Shown piece after piece: positions 44,254 through 55,136 of a stretch of 64,000 nucleotides of DNA. The notes beneath the pieces were generated by a model. That model saw only the letters and a list, made by a program, of their open reading frames with translations. It did no database searches and had not been told where the DNA came from. Numbering within the stretch: the first letter of the stretch is position 1; every line of letters begins with the position of its first letter. The stretch lies in the NCBI GenBank assembly GCA_037974335.1, contig CM075724.1, positions 62,832,470-62,896,469 of the forward strand. Reading direction: 5' to 3'. Origin of the DNA: Prionace glauca (taxonomy: Eukaryota; Chordata; Chondrichthyes; Carcharhiniformes; Carcharhinidae). A program made the translations under genes and the position numbers.

Positions 44254-46018
44254 TACTTAGGGGTAGGATGTATGAGCATTTGGAGAGTTGCGGTCTGATT
44301 GTGGATACGCAACATGGCTTTGTTAGAGAGAGATCTTGCCTTACGAATCTGGTGGAATTATTTGAGGAGGTGACAAAAACCGTTGACGATGGGAGAGCCG
44401 TTAATGTCATCTATATGGATTTCAGTAAGGCGTTTGACAAAGTCCCTCATGGTCGGCTGGTAGAAAAGGTTAAGGCGCATGGGATACGAGGTCAGGTAGC
44501 TCGGTGGATTGAGAATTGGCTGGCTAATAGGAGACAGAGGGTAGTTTTGAAGGGGACTTTGTCCGGCTGGAGGCCAGTGACCAGTGGTGTGCCGCAGGGC
44601 TCAGTACTGGGACCTCTCCTCTTTGTAGTCTACATAAATGACTTGGAAGAGAGCGTAGGTGGTGTGATCAGCAAGTTTGCCGATGACACCAAGATGGCAG
44701 GGTTGGCGGGTTCCGAAGTGGATTGCGAGGTGATACAATAGGATATAGATAGGTTGGTGCATTGGGCAGATAGGTGGCAGATGGAATTTTATCCTGACAA
44801 ATGCGAGGTGATGCATTTTGGAAGGAATAATGTAGAGAGCAGCTATGTGATTAAAGGTAGAAAAATTAGGAGTATAGAAACACAGAGGGACCTGGGAGTG
44901 CAGGTTCACAAATCCATGAAGCTTGCGACACAAGTGGAGAATGTTGTCAGGCAGGCTTATGGAATGCTAGCCTTTATAGGAAGGGGTATAGAGTTTAAAA
45001 GCTGCCGTCTAATGCTTCAGTTGTATAGAACGTTGGTTAGACCGCATTTGGAGTACTGCGTCCAGTTCTGGTCACTTTACTACCGGAAGGACATAGAGGC
45101 TCTGGAAAGGGCGCAGAGGAGGTTTACCAGGATGTTGCCTGGCATGGAGGGGCTGGGTTACGAGGAAAGGTTGGAGAAACTGGGACTGTTTTCCTTGGAA
45201 AGACGGAGATTGAGGGAGGACATGATAGAGGTATATAAGATACTGAAGGGAATAGACAGAGTCAATAGTGAGAGACTGCTCCCTAGATTGGTTACAAATA
45301 CAAGAGGACACGATTTAAGGGTGAGGGGGGAGAGGTATAATTTGGATATGAGAGGAAGTTTGTTTACGCAGAGAGTTGTGGGGGTATGGAACGCGCTACC
45401 GAGTAGGGTGGTGGAGGCAGGAACGTTGGACTTGTTTAAGGTTCAGTTAGATAGGCACATGAGTGAAACGAGGATGGAGGGTTACGGTAGGGGTTATTAC
45501 ATAAGGGTTAGAACCTCGGGAGACACCGGAAAGGCAGGCTTGTGATTAACGTTTTTGTCTTTTATTCCGCAGGTGGAGGTCCACCTCGTTGTCAAACGAG
45601 GGGCATGCACACGGTGGGTCGGACGTGGGCTACTCTTGGAGGTTCCGGGAGTGGCCTAGTACTTCGTGTCGGTGTGTGTGCTTGATCCTGGACCGGTAGA
45701 CGGGTGCCGCAACAGCTCGGTGACTAGCACTGCTAGCTGTGCAGATACATGGATTTGGGCCTGTGTCTGTGGGAGTTTGTGCATTCTCCCTGTGGATGCG
45801 TGGGTTTCCTCCGGGCGCTCCGGTTTCCTCCCACTTCCCAAAGATGTGCTCTTAGGCTGATTGGTTTTACCAAATTGGCACTATTCTCCCCTGAATCTGG
45901 CTAAGTCAGGGGTTCTATTCGTAGACATGCAGGGTAGAATAGGTGTAGGGTGATGCGGCGGCGCGGGCTTGTTGAGCCGAAGGGCCTGTTCCCATGCTGG
46001 GTTGTTCTTTGTTCTTTG
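44254..46018 (+). mobile_element. CR1-group LINE family B, second copy, 3' part
   Basis: Resumes with [18 protein letters not shown] (44268). The RT core is open to 44741 ([47 protein letters not shown]) with a TAG at 44739, then 44754-45545 gives 263 open residues through LYRTLVRPHLEYCVQFWS and FTQRVVGVWNALPSRVVEAG. The SINE-like 3' region runs 45740-46018 and ends in TTGTTCTTTG. Confidence 0.92.
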
Positions 46019-47858
46019 TAGGATGTATGCGCATTTAAGCGTTGCGATCTGATTAAGGATACACAGCATGGCTTTGTTAAGGGGAAGTCTTGCCTTACAA
46101 ATCTGGCAGAATTTTTTGAGGAGGTGACAAAAACGGTCGACGAAGGACGAGCATTGATGTCGTCTATATGGACTTCAGTGAGGTGTTTGACAAAGTCCCT
46201 CACAGTTGGTTGGTTGAAAAGGTTAAGGCTCATGGCATACAAGGACAGGTATCTAGATGGATTGAGAACTGACTTGGGAAAAGGAGACAGAGAGTAGTAG
46301 TGGAAGGGTCTTTTTTTAGCTGGCGGTCTGTCACTAGTGGTGTGCCTCAGGGCTCAATACTGGGGCCTCTTCTATTTGTAATATACATAAATGACTTGGA
46401 AGAGGGAAAACGTGATGTGATCACCAAGTTTGCAGACGACACTAAGATGGCTGGACTGGCAGACAGTGAGGAGCAGTATCAGGCAATACAACAGGATATA
46501 GTTGGCTGGTATATTAGGCAGGTAAATGGCAGATGGAATTTAGTCCTGATAAATGCGAGGTGATGCATTTTGGGAGAAATAATGTCGAGGGGAGTTATAT
46601 GATAAAGGGTAGACCTATAAAGAGTATAGAAATGCAGACGGACCTGGGGGTGCAAGTGCACAAGTCTTTGAAGGTGGCAGCACAGGTGGAGAAGGTTGTG
46701 AAGAAAGATTATGGTATGTTAGCCTTTATAGGAAGGGGTATAGAGTACAAGAGCTGGAGTCTAATGTTGCAGTTCTATAGAACGTTGGTTTGGCCGCATT
46801 TGGAGTACTGAGTCCAGTTCTGGTCGCCTTACTACTGGAAAGACGTGGAGACCCCGGAGAGAGTGCAGAGGAAGTTTACCAGGATGCTGTCTGATATTGA
46901 AAGACTGGGTTCTGAGGAAAGTTTAGGCAAATTGGGGCTGTTTTCCCGAGAAAGACGGAGACTGAGGAGAGATCTAATAGAGGTATATAAGATTATGAAG
47001 AGTATAGATAGAGTAAACAGTGGTAAGCTTTTTCCTAGATTGGAAACGCACAGTACGAGGGGCCACGGGCTTAGGGTGAGGGGGGCGAGGTATAATTCGG
47101 ATGGTAGAGGGAGGTTTTTCACACAAAGGGTAGTGGGGGTATGGAATGCTCTGCCAAACAAGATGGTGGAGGCAGGCACGTTGGAGCTGTTTAAGAGTTA
47201 CTTAGATAGGCACATGAGTGCGATGGAGATGGAGGGATATAGGAGACTGTTTTAAATAAGGTTCAGGAGTCTTGGGACGTCCCTGGGAATCAATTGATTC
47301 CTATGGACCTTCCAACATATTTTCCGGCTCACTTGTTTTACTTTTGAGCTTCTGGGGATTCCCTTGAATATTTGTATAAGGATGTGCATGGTATTGATGT
47401 TTCTCTCTTTTAATTCACAGATGCTTCAGTCCGCCTTGTTGTCCAGCAAGGGGCATACACGCGATGGGTCGTACGAGGGCTGCTCTTGGATGTTTCGAGA
47501 ACAGCCTAGCACTTCACGTCGCTTGTGTACGCTTAAACTGGGCCAGTTGCTGGGCAACACGACAGCTCAGTGACTATCACTGTTTGCTGTGCAGAAACAT
47601 GGATTTTGGCCAGTGTCTGCGGGAGTTTGCGCATTCTCCCCGCGCTTGCGTGGGTTTTCTCCGGGTGCTCCGGTTTCCTCCCACACCCCGAAGATGTGCT
47701 CTTAGGCTGATTGGTGTAACAAATTGTCCCTAAATTAGTCTTTTCTCAATGTGGAATACCATAAGCAAAGACAAGGGTCATGGGTGGAGAGGGGACTCAT
47801 AATGTTAAAATGGCTCGTTGGGCCGAAGGGCTTGTTTCCCGTGCTGTGTTGTTCTTTG
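46019..47858 (+). mobile_element. CR1-group LINE family B, first copy, 3' part
   Basis: Resumes at the second TAGGA (46019-46023), with the [12 protein letters not shown] equivalent near 46170, 46300-46563 ([35 protein letters not shown]), 46533-46811 and 46845-47255 (FFTQRVVGVWNALPNKMVEAG). The 3' region ends in TTGTTCTTTG at 47858, at the SINE junction. Confidence 0.92.
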
Positions 47859-48000
47859 AAACCGGAGTTCCGGAGGAAACCCACGCAGACACGAGGAGAA
47901 TGTGCGAACTCCACACAGACTGTGACCCAAGCCAGGAATCGAACCCAAGTTCCTGGAGCTGTGAAGTAGCAATGCTAACCATTGTGCTACCGTGCCGCCC
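47859..48000 (-). mobile_element. HE1-like SINE, head part (continuation of 39221-39425)
   Basis: Minus-strand SINE head from 'aaaccggagttccggagg' to 'ctaccgtgccgccc', completing the split SINE. Confidence 0.88.
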
Positions 48001-49404
48001 ATACCGGAAATGCTGAAAGCGTAATTCATACAAAAAATTGCAAGAGAAATTTTTTTTAAAAAAATTGGTGTGGGGGGAAAATACAGGTGTATGGGACTCA
48101 AAAGAAAACCCGCTCCAAGAACAGGTAGAAGAACCAATATGCAAGATCCTCAGTTTCCAGTACTATATCAAAGAAGTGACTTGTGAAATAGCGAATGCAA
48201 TGTACATTCCTATAGTGCATCCTTCACAACGTTGCAACCATTTTTAAACTAAATTGGCAGCCATAAAGAAGTTGGGGTAAAAAAAAGTTTAGCGACAAGA
48301 TATCAGTTGAAAGAATTTGCCTAAAATGACGACCTAACATGTAAATTCGCAAAGCTAAAGGCAACTCAAATGTTATGATGAAATCACTCCGTTTTATTAT
48401 CTATTCTGTGGATCAAAGTTAACATCTCACTTTACAAAACATCTCTTTATAGACCGCATTTGATAATTGGCTGACTTACGCAGAAGTCGAACCAATTAGT
48501 TTTTAGAAAAAGGAAGTCCGAGAGGCAAGGAAAATGCGCAGACACATGGAATGTACGACAAGAAATATAAGTGCCGAATATCAACACAGAACCAAATATC
48601 ACTTACTATGAATACTCGCCCTTTACTTCATTATTTCTTTATACCTTTTACTTTACGCTTGCAATTACGGCAGAGTTCGCGCACGTGCAGAACAAAGCGG
48701 ATGTCAATAACTTACTGTCAGTGGATGTCTACTTTAATTTAACGTAGCTAGTAAGTAATCAAATATTGCAATTTGCATGGAATAATAAAGTGATGGAAAC
48801 GTCCCTTCTCAGTTGCTAGCCAATTTATAAAATTTCTTGGAAAAGATTATGCCTTGCTACTAAGAGAGGAACTTTTTTTAAAAGTGTTTACTTTATTCTT
48901 ACTGCTAAACACCCGAGCTCATCCTGAAATCTTAATCTTATATTTGTGGGATTTAAAATTTCACCTACTTGTTAAAAATACCATACATTTTAAAGTATTT
49001 TAAAGTTTTACCTTGTATCTGAGCCCAATCATGACCAGTAATTTTGTTGCCGGCAAAGAAAAATGAAAAGAAAAATCTTCCTGGTGTGTTGTGTGTGAAT
49101 AATTCAGTGTGGTGAGCTACTTACTTGTTTGTTTGCATTGCCAATGAAACAGCAAAAGGTAGTCCTCTGACTTGACGTTGGATGTAAACTACCATTCACA
49201 AAGAGAGACGTTATGCAACAAAAATCGCTGCATCTTTTTGGGCAGCATTCTTTGAGGTCAGAAATCAAGACCATTGTTCTAGTGCTGACTAGAAAACTCA
49301 CTGCGATAAAACATCTCTGCCCAATCAGGATAGTGGTTTAGGAAATGCTTGTGATTAATGTGAAACTTGCGAGCTACAGTAACAACTAACACTCATTGTA
49401 AAAG
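48001..49404. other. No gene recognised
   Basis: AT-rich, with only short open frames (48038-48247, 48551-48742). It might be intergenic between units B and C. No Ig-like or tyrosine-motif exon was found. Confidence 0.5.
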
Positions 49405-49575
49405 ACCTGCATTGTTGCTGCACTGGTAACCCAGAAATCCACGGTAATGCTCTGGATATCTAGGTTTAAATACCACCAAGGTAGATAGTGAAATTTGAAT
49501 TCAATAATCATCTGCAATTAAAAGTCAAATGATGACCATGAAACGATTCCTGGAAAAGACCACCTGGTTCACGAA
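49405..49575 (+). mobile_element. Unclassified SINE-like repeat
   Basis: The text from 'gttgctgcactggtaaccc' through 'gatgaccatgaaacgattcc' and 'cacctggttcacgaatg' matches the body of a widespread shark repeat, related to 9640-9840. Confidence 0.55.
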
Positions 49576-49619
49576 TGAACATTTTTCCCCCACGGGGAAA
49601 AAAAGCATGCTAAGAGGAA

Positions 49620-51590
49620 AACGAGGCAATCAAGACTAACGACAGAAGTCAGGGGCATTAAAGCATACAATGTGGCGACGATTAATAGGGAGCCATCGGA
49701 TTGAGAAGCCTTCGCCAACTGAGGGCAACGAAACAAGTAAAACATGGGAAATAGATGAAATATGGGTATAAGCTACCAGTGTTGTAAAAGAAGTTTGCAA
49801 GAGGTCTTTTTTTAAGGTAAATAAAGGTTGAGAGTGGGCAATGGGCCTTTGGAAAATGAAACCGGAGAAGTAATATTGGGGAACAAATAAATGCTGAAGG
49901 ATCTGAACAGGTACTTTGCATCAGTCTTCACGGCGGAAGACACCAACAAAGTTACAAAAAATTCCAAGAGAGTCAGAGGGCAGAGTTGAGTATTGTGGCC
50001 ATTACTAAGGAGAAGGTGCTCGCGAAGCTGAAAGGTTTGATGGATCACCTGGGCCAAATAGATTACAAACAAGAGCTCAGAAGGAGCTCGCTGAAGAGAT
50101 TGTGGAGGTATTAATGGTGAATTTTTTTAGGAATCGCTTCAGTCAGGGAGGGCCCCAACGGACTGGGAAATCACTAACGTTGAAGAAGGGAGGCAAAAAT
50201 GGGAAATTTCAGGACTATTAGCCGGAACTCGATCACTGGCAAGATTTTAGAGTCCATTATTTGGGATAAGATTTTGGAATATTTGGAAATGCATGGTAAT
50301 ATGGGATGAAATCGGCATGGTATCATTAAGTGGTGGTCATGCCTGACAGATTTGTTTGAATTCCTTGAGCAGGCAATGAACAGGTTAGACAAAGGACAGC
50401 TAGTTGATGTTATCTACTTCGATTTCCAGAAGGCCTTTGAAAATTTGTCACACAGGAAGCTGCTGAGTACAAGTCCACCGTGTTAGAGAAGTGTACTATT
50501 ATAGATAGAAAATTGGCTGACTAGCCAAAGGCAGAGAGTAGGGATAAAGAGTCCTTTCCAGGATGACAGTCAGTGATTAGTATAGTTCAACACAGTTCAG
50601 TGTTAGAATCATAACTTTTCGCTTTCCACATCAATATCTAGATGAAGGAATGGAGGACACTGTGCCTACGTTTGCAAATGATACACAGGTAGATGGCACA
50701 GCTGGTAGCATTGAGGACACAGAAGCTGCAGAAGGACTTAGGTTGATTAGGAGAGTGGGTAAAGAAATGGCAGATGGAATAGAACGTGGGAAATGTGATG
50801 TTATGCACTGTGGTTGGAAGAATAGAAGCTTAGACTATTTTCTAAATGGGAGAGAATTCATGAATTTGGAAGTGGAAAGGGACCTGGGAGTCCCAGTTCA
50901 TGATTAGATCAAGTTTCACTTGCAGGTTGAGTTGATAGTTAGGAAGGCAAAAGCAATGTTATCATTCATTGCGAGAGGACTCGAATACAAAAGTAGGGAT
51001 GTATTGCCGAAGCTTTACAAGACTCAGATCAGATCACATTTGGAACATTGTGAACAATTTGGCCCTTTATCTAAGAAAAGATGTGCTGGCTTGGAGAGTG
51101 TCCAGAGAAGGTTCACGAATGATCCCAGGAATGAAAAGATTGATGGATGAGGAGTATTTGAAGACTGTCGATCTGTACTCGATGGGTTTAAAAAGGATGA
51201 AGGGGGATCTCATTTAAACTTACAGAATGCTGAAAGACCTGTATATGGTGGAAGTGGGGAAGAAGTTTCCATTGGTAGGAGAGACTAGGATCCAAGGTCA
51301 CAGTCTTAGAATAAAGGAATGGCTCCTTAAAACTGAAATGAGGAGGGGTTTCTTGAGCCAGAGGATAGTATTGCATGGAATTCATTGCAACAGAAGCTTG
51401 TGAAGTCCAGGTCATTGGGTATATTTAAGACAGAGATGAATAGGTTCTTGATTGGTGATGGGTTCAAAAGTTACGGGTGAAAGGCCAGAGAGTGGCTTTT
51501 ATAAACTTGTCGGTGATGATTGAATGAAGGAACAGAATTAGGCCAAAAGGCCTAATTCTGCTTTTATATTATATGGCTATCCACAATTCA
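49620..51590 (+). mobile_element. Old CR1-group LINE (connector to 3' end), decayed
   Basis: Recognisable pieces: the connector near 49900-49935 (YFASVFT-like), an RT relic at 50395-50450 (LVDVIYFDFQKAFE), 50650-50907 (FANDTQVDG, the FADD box altered; KCDVMHCG; ERDLGVPVHD) and 50920-51217 (MLSFIARGLEYKSRDVLPKLYK, GLESVQRRF). The end at 51585 is 'aggcctaattctgc' with 'ttttatattat'. Many breaks. Confidence 0.83.
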
Positions 51591-51630
51591 TGAACAAATT
51601 TTTAAAAATCTGATGTCTTAGAATTGCAAT

Positions 51631-52254
51631 TGTTATCGGACAACAAATTTAATGAAATTGGGCACACAAAATGGAAGCAGACTAAAGTTACACTCAGAGC
51701 CTCTCCACTAAAAATCACAAAGTAACAGGCACCGATCAGTAGGCAAGAGCATGCTTTTAGAATGCAAATGAGGGCTAGCACATAAGGGAAGCTGGACAGG
51801 ATGGCACCTGCATGAACTAAATCTCCACCCCATCAAAATCAGCACTTTTAAAACACTCAAACAACCCATGGAGGCACCTAAAATTAGCATAGTTAAGGAA
51901 ACATTCCTGGCCCCTCAAAACCTCTTTTGAGATCAATGACACACCTATGGTTCAAACCCCGGAGATTCTAGACTATTAAATAACCAATCAGACAAAACAA
52001 TTAACACACACCTAAAACAATTTCCTCAACACTTGAAAACATCGAGACGGGATGGCTAAGGTTGAATACTGTAAATAAAGTATTAGCATTTGAATCGCAT
52101 ACTGCACCGAAGTTCAGGTATAACTATAGCCTGCTGCGAGGGACGGGCAGAGCGCTTTCGGGACAGTCCGATTGTCTGTAAAGAAAATAAAGCTATGCCT
52201 TTATTGAACTTCACCCTGAGTCCGTTGTGGTCGTTTCGCCAACTCGCGCGAACA
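51631..52254 (+). mobile_element. Solo LTR fossil, same family as 495-1136
   Basis: A fossil LTR starting TGTTATCGGACAACAAAT and ending GCGCGAACA, with AATAAA-type signals near 52188. It matches the reverse complement of 495-1136 over its length. No clear target-site duplication was seen and no internal retroelement sequence adjoins it. The orientation is opposite to the first copy, so it is an independent insertion. Confidence 0.75.
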
Positions 52255-52284
52255 GCCTGAATAGCAAGAGAATTTGAGTATAGG

Positions 52285-52905
52285 AATAGTTCATGAAATT
52301 TTATTTCACACCTAGAGTATTGTGTGCAGTTTTGCTGTGCTTTTCTGAGGAAGGGTGTCTTTGCTACAAACGGAGTGCCATGAAGGTTTACGTTGCAGAT
52401 TTCTGGGATGGCATGTCTGTCATATGAGGAGAGATGAAGTCGGTTAAGAATATATTCATGAAAGTTTAGAAGCTTGAGAGGGGATCTTACAGAGACTTTA
52501 AAAGTGCGAACAGGGTGAGACAGGGTAGATTCTGAAATAATGTTGCTGATGGTGGTAAATTCCAGTGCTGCAGTCACAGTTTGAGGGTAAGGGTAAATAT
52601 TTTAGAACTAAAGTGAGGAGACATTTCTTCGCCCAAAGGATGGTGAATGTTTGTAATTCACTACGACAGAAAATAATTGAGGTCAAAATTTGTGCGATTT
52701 CAAGAAGAAATTCGATGTAACACCTGGGACTAAAGGGTCCAAGGCATATTCCGGGGGTGGAGGGAGGGTGGTGGGGGGCGTGGAGGCAGGTGCGGGGGAT
52801 GAAGGGGATATCAAGACATTGAATTTGATGATTAGCCATGAGCGAAACAGCCTCGAACGGCCGAATATCCTACTCCTGTTTCTAGTTGTCATGTTTGTAT
52901 CTCTC
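52285..52905 (+). mobile_element. Old CR1-group LINE, 3' end
   Basis: Begins within the block equivalent to LEYCVQFWA ('tagagtattgtgtgcagttt'). It passes relics of the RRFTRLI and RGDLIETYK segments and ends with 'ctactcctgtttctagttg', the usual CR1 3' sequence. It lies directly before the unit C block. Confidence 0.75.
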
Positions 52906-55075
52906 CGCCTTCACTTTAAAATTGTTATTTCATAGCATGAACTTATGAGCGTTCCCAATCTGGTCCGTCCGTCGGGGGCTTGGCTGCGTCTCACTATCGT
53001 TGTAGAATGAAGGCTGCGGTCGCAAATGGGAGTTTAATCGGGATTTTTCAACACAGAACAGTAAATTGGCAAAGAATCCCTGGCGGCTCTTGGCTTTCCA
53101 CCGCAAGGTGGAAAGGTGTGTGCGCTCTCTCTCGGTAACTTCTGCTTCCCTCTGAACAGCAGTCACTTGCTGCTCAACTTGCTCTGAAAATGTCTGCTTT
53201 CCAACTCATTTTCGGCCATAATCCACAGTGGGATCAATCCTATAACTGAATTGTAATTGGCTTTACTGAGGCGAAATTAATTCTTAGTTCCTTAAGGGGG
53301 GGTGATCAATGTATTGTTCTAGGTGGGCATGGTTAGTTTTAAATCAGTTTATCGAGTACAATGGTCATCTATTGTTTCGTGTCTTATTGTTCCTTGACTG
53401 ACCTTCCAAGTTGTCAATTACTTGTCAAACCATCAGCTCATTAAAGTTTGTTCGCTATTATAATTCATGCGAAGAGAAAATAATGCTTTGTGGTATTTTC
53501 ATTGCCCAGCTATTCAGGTTGGCGAAAATTATATGTAACTGAAAATGATTGGGAAAAATAACAGATCGGGTTCTTTTTCAAAGATTCTGAAGGGAGAAAG
53601 GCGAATAAAAGCCAGAATTTAAAAAAAAGGTCAAAGGATACTTTAAGACGCAGAGTAGGGGGTTAGCTGCAAGTGGACGTGCTAAGTTTATTTAGATAAA
53701 TGCCGAGCAAGGCACACCCTGGTCAAGGTTCAAAGGCACGCTACTCTTCGCATCATTCCAGTCCAACCCGATCTAAATTTGCTATTATGCTTTGCGTTCT
53801 ATCGACAAAACATCCATCCACCCATTCTCTTTGATACGGGATACAATTGGAAGTGTTCATGTTTGCAATTAAAGAGATTTAACGAAATGCTTGGTGGCTG
53901 AGAAACTTCATCTTATACACTTCGAAGTGTTCCACCTATCACAGAACTTCCTATCATCCGTCTCTCTGCATATTTAAACATTTTAGCATCTATTGAATTT
54001 CTACAAAATGTAAGTACTGCTGATGTCGGAAACCTGAAATAAAGATAGAAAATGTTGGAGCTACCCAACAGGTCTGACGAGATAATTAGCGTTAATCGTT
54101 CAAGTTAAAAAAAGTTTCCTAACTATCGACTATATCCCCTCCCTGGCAACTGTCTGAGGAGAATCAGGCTGTTTGCAGTATTCATGTTATGTCTGACTCT
54201 CAGATGATATTCTGACCATGTATTGCAACGGCACCAAATTTATTTACTTCTATCTTTGCAATATAGCAAATTCCATCCTGATCTAATACAATCTACCCCC
54301 GCAAAACACACCCATGTGTTTGCAATATGCAAGTTTTACTACTCTTATTTCCTTCTGGCCAGCGACACACACTGAACACTCTGTAAACGTACAGTTGTCC
54401 AACAGTTTGCTGCCAATTCCCCAACTTTCATCAAATCGCTTCATTCAATGCCTACGTGTTCGCTGATTTACATTTGCTCTCAATTCAGTAATGACATTGA
54501 AAATACTTATCTTTGTTATTTATACAGCCTTCTCCCAATCGCTGTGATGTTCTGTAGCCGTAAAGCCGTTGGCTGTACCATACTCTCCAAATTAAGGCAC
54601 TTTGAGGATTCTAAATTTTCCTTACTCCGCCAGTGGCAGCCTACCCGCCACTTTCAACCCACCCTGTACTGCGCGACCTAAACCTTAACTTTCCCGCCTT
54701 TTCCCTCTTCTAATAAACACCTTAACACTTCCCTATTGGATGAAGTGTTATCGTCCAAGATACTTCGTTGTGCGATTAGGTGTCAATTTTTACATTACCG
54801 TGGCTGTTTTAAACATTTTATTGTTTCATAAGCGCGAAATAAAACAAAATGATGTTGTAAACGACCCTGCATTTTTTTGTAGCTGGTCGGGCTACGGATG
54901 ATTCCAAAAGTTGCCGAAGAGCTGAACGGTCACAAATGAAAGGTGTTTTCTTACCAATGGGCACATACTGTCAAACGTCACTGCTCTCGTCTCAGGTGGA
55001 ATACTCAGCAGACAATTTGAATAGTGGGAAACACATGGTGAGTACAGCCAGACATCAGTTGAGCTTTATCTCGCA

Positions 55076-55136
55076 ATGTTGCCGAATTTGATATTTCTCT
55101 CCATGTTCCTGGCTCACTCGATGATCATTTTAAAAG
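55076..55136 (+). CDS. Gene C exon 1: signal peptide
   Basis: 61 nt, ending in phase 1 at a GTATTG donor, the same as gene A. A hydrophobic leader of 20 residues. Confidence 0.8.
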
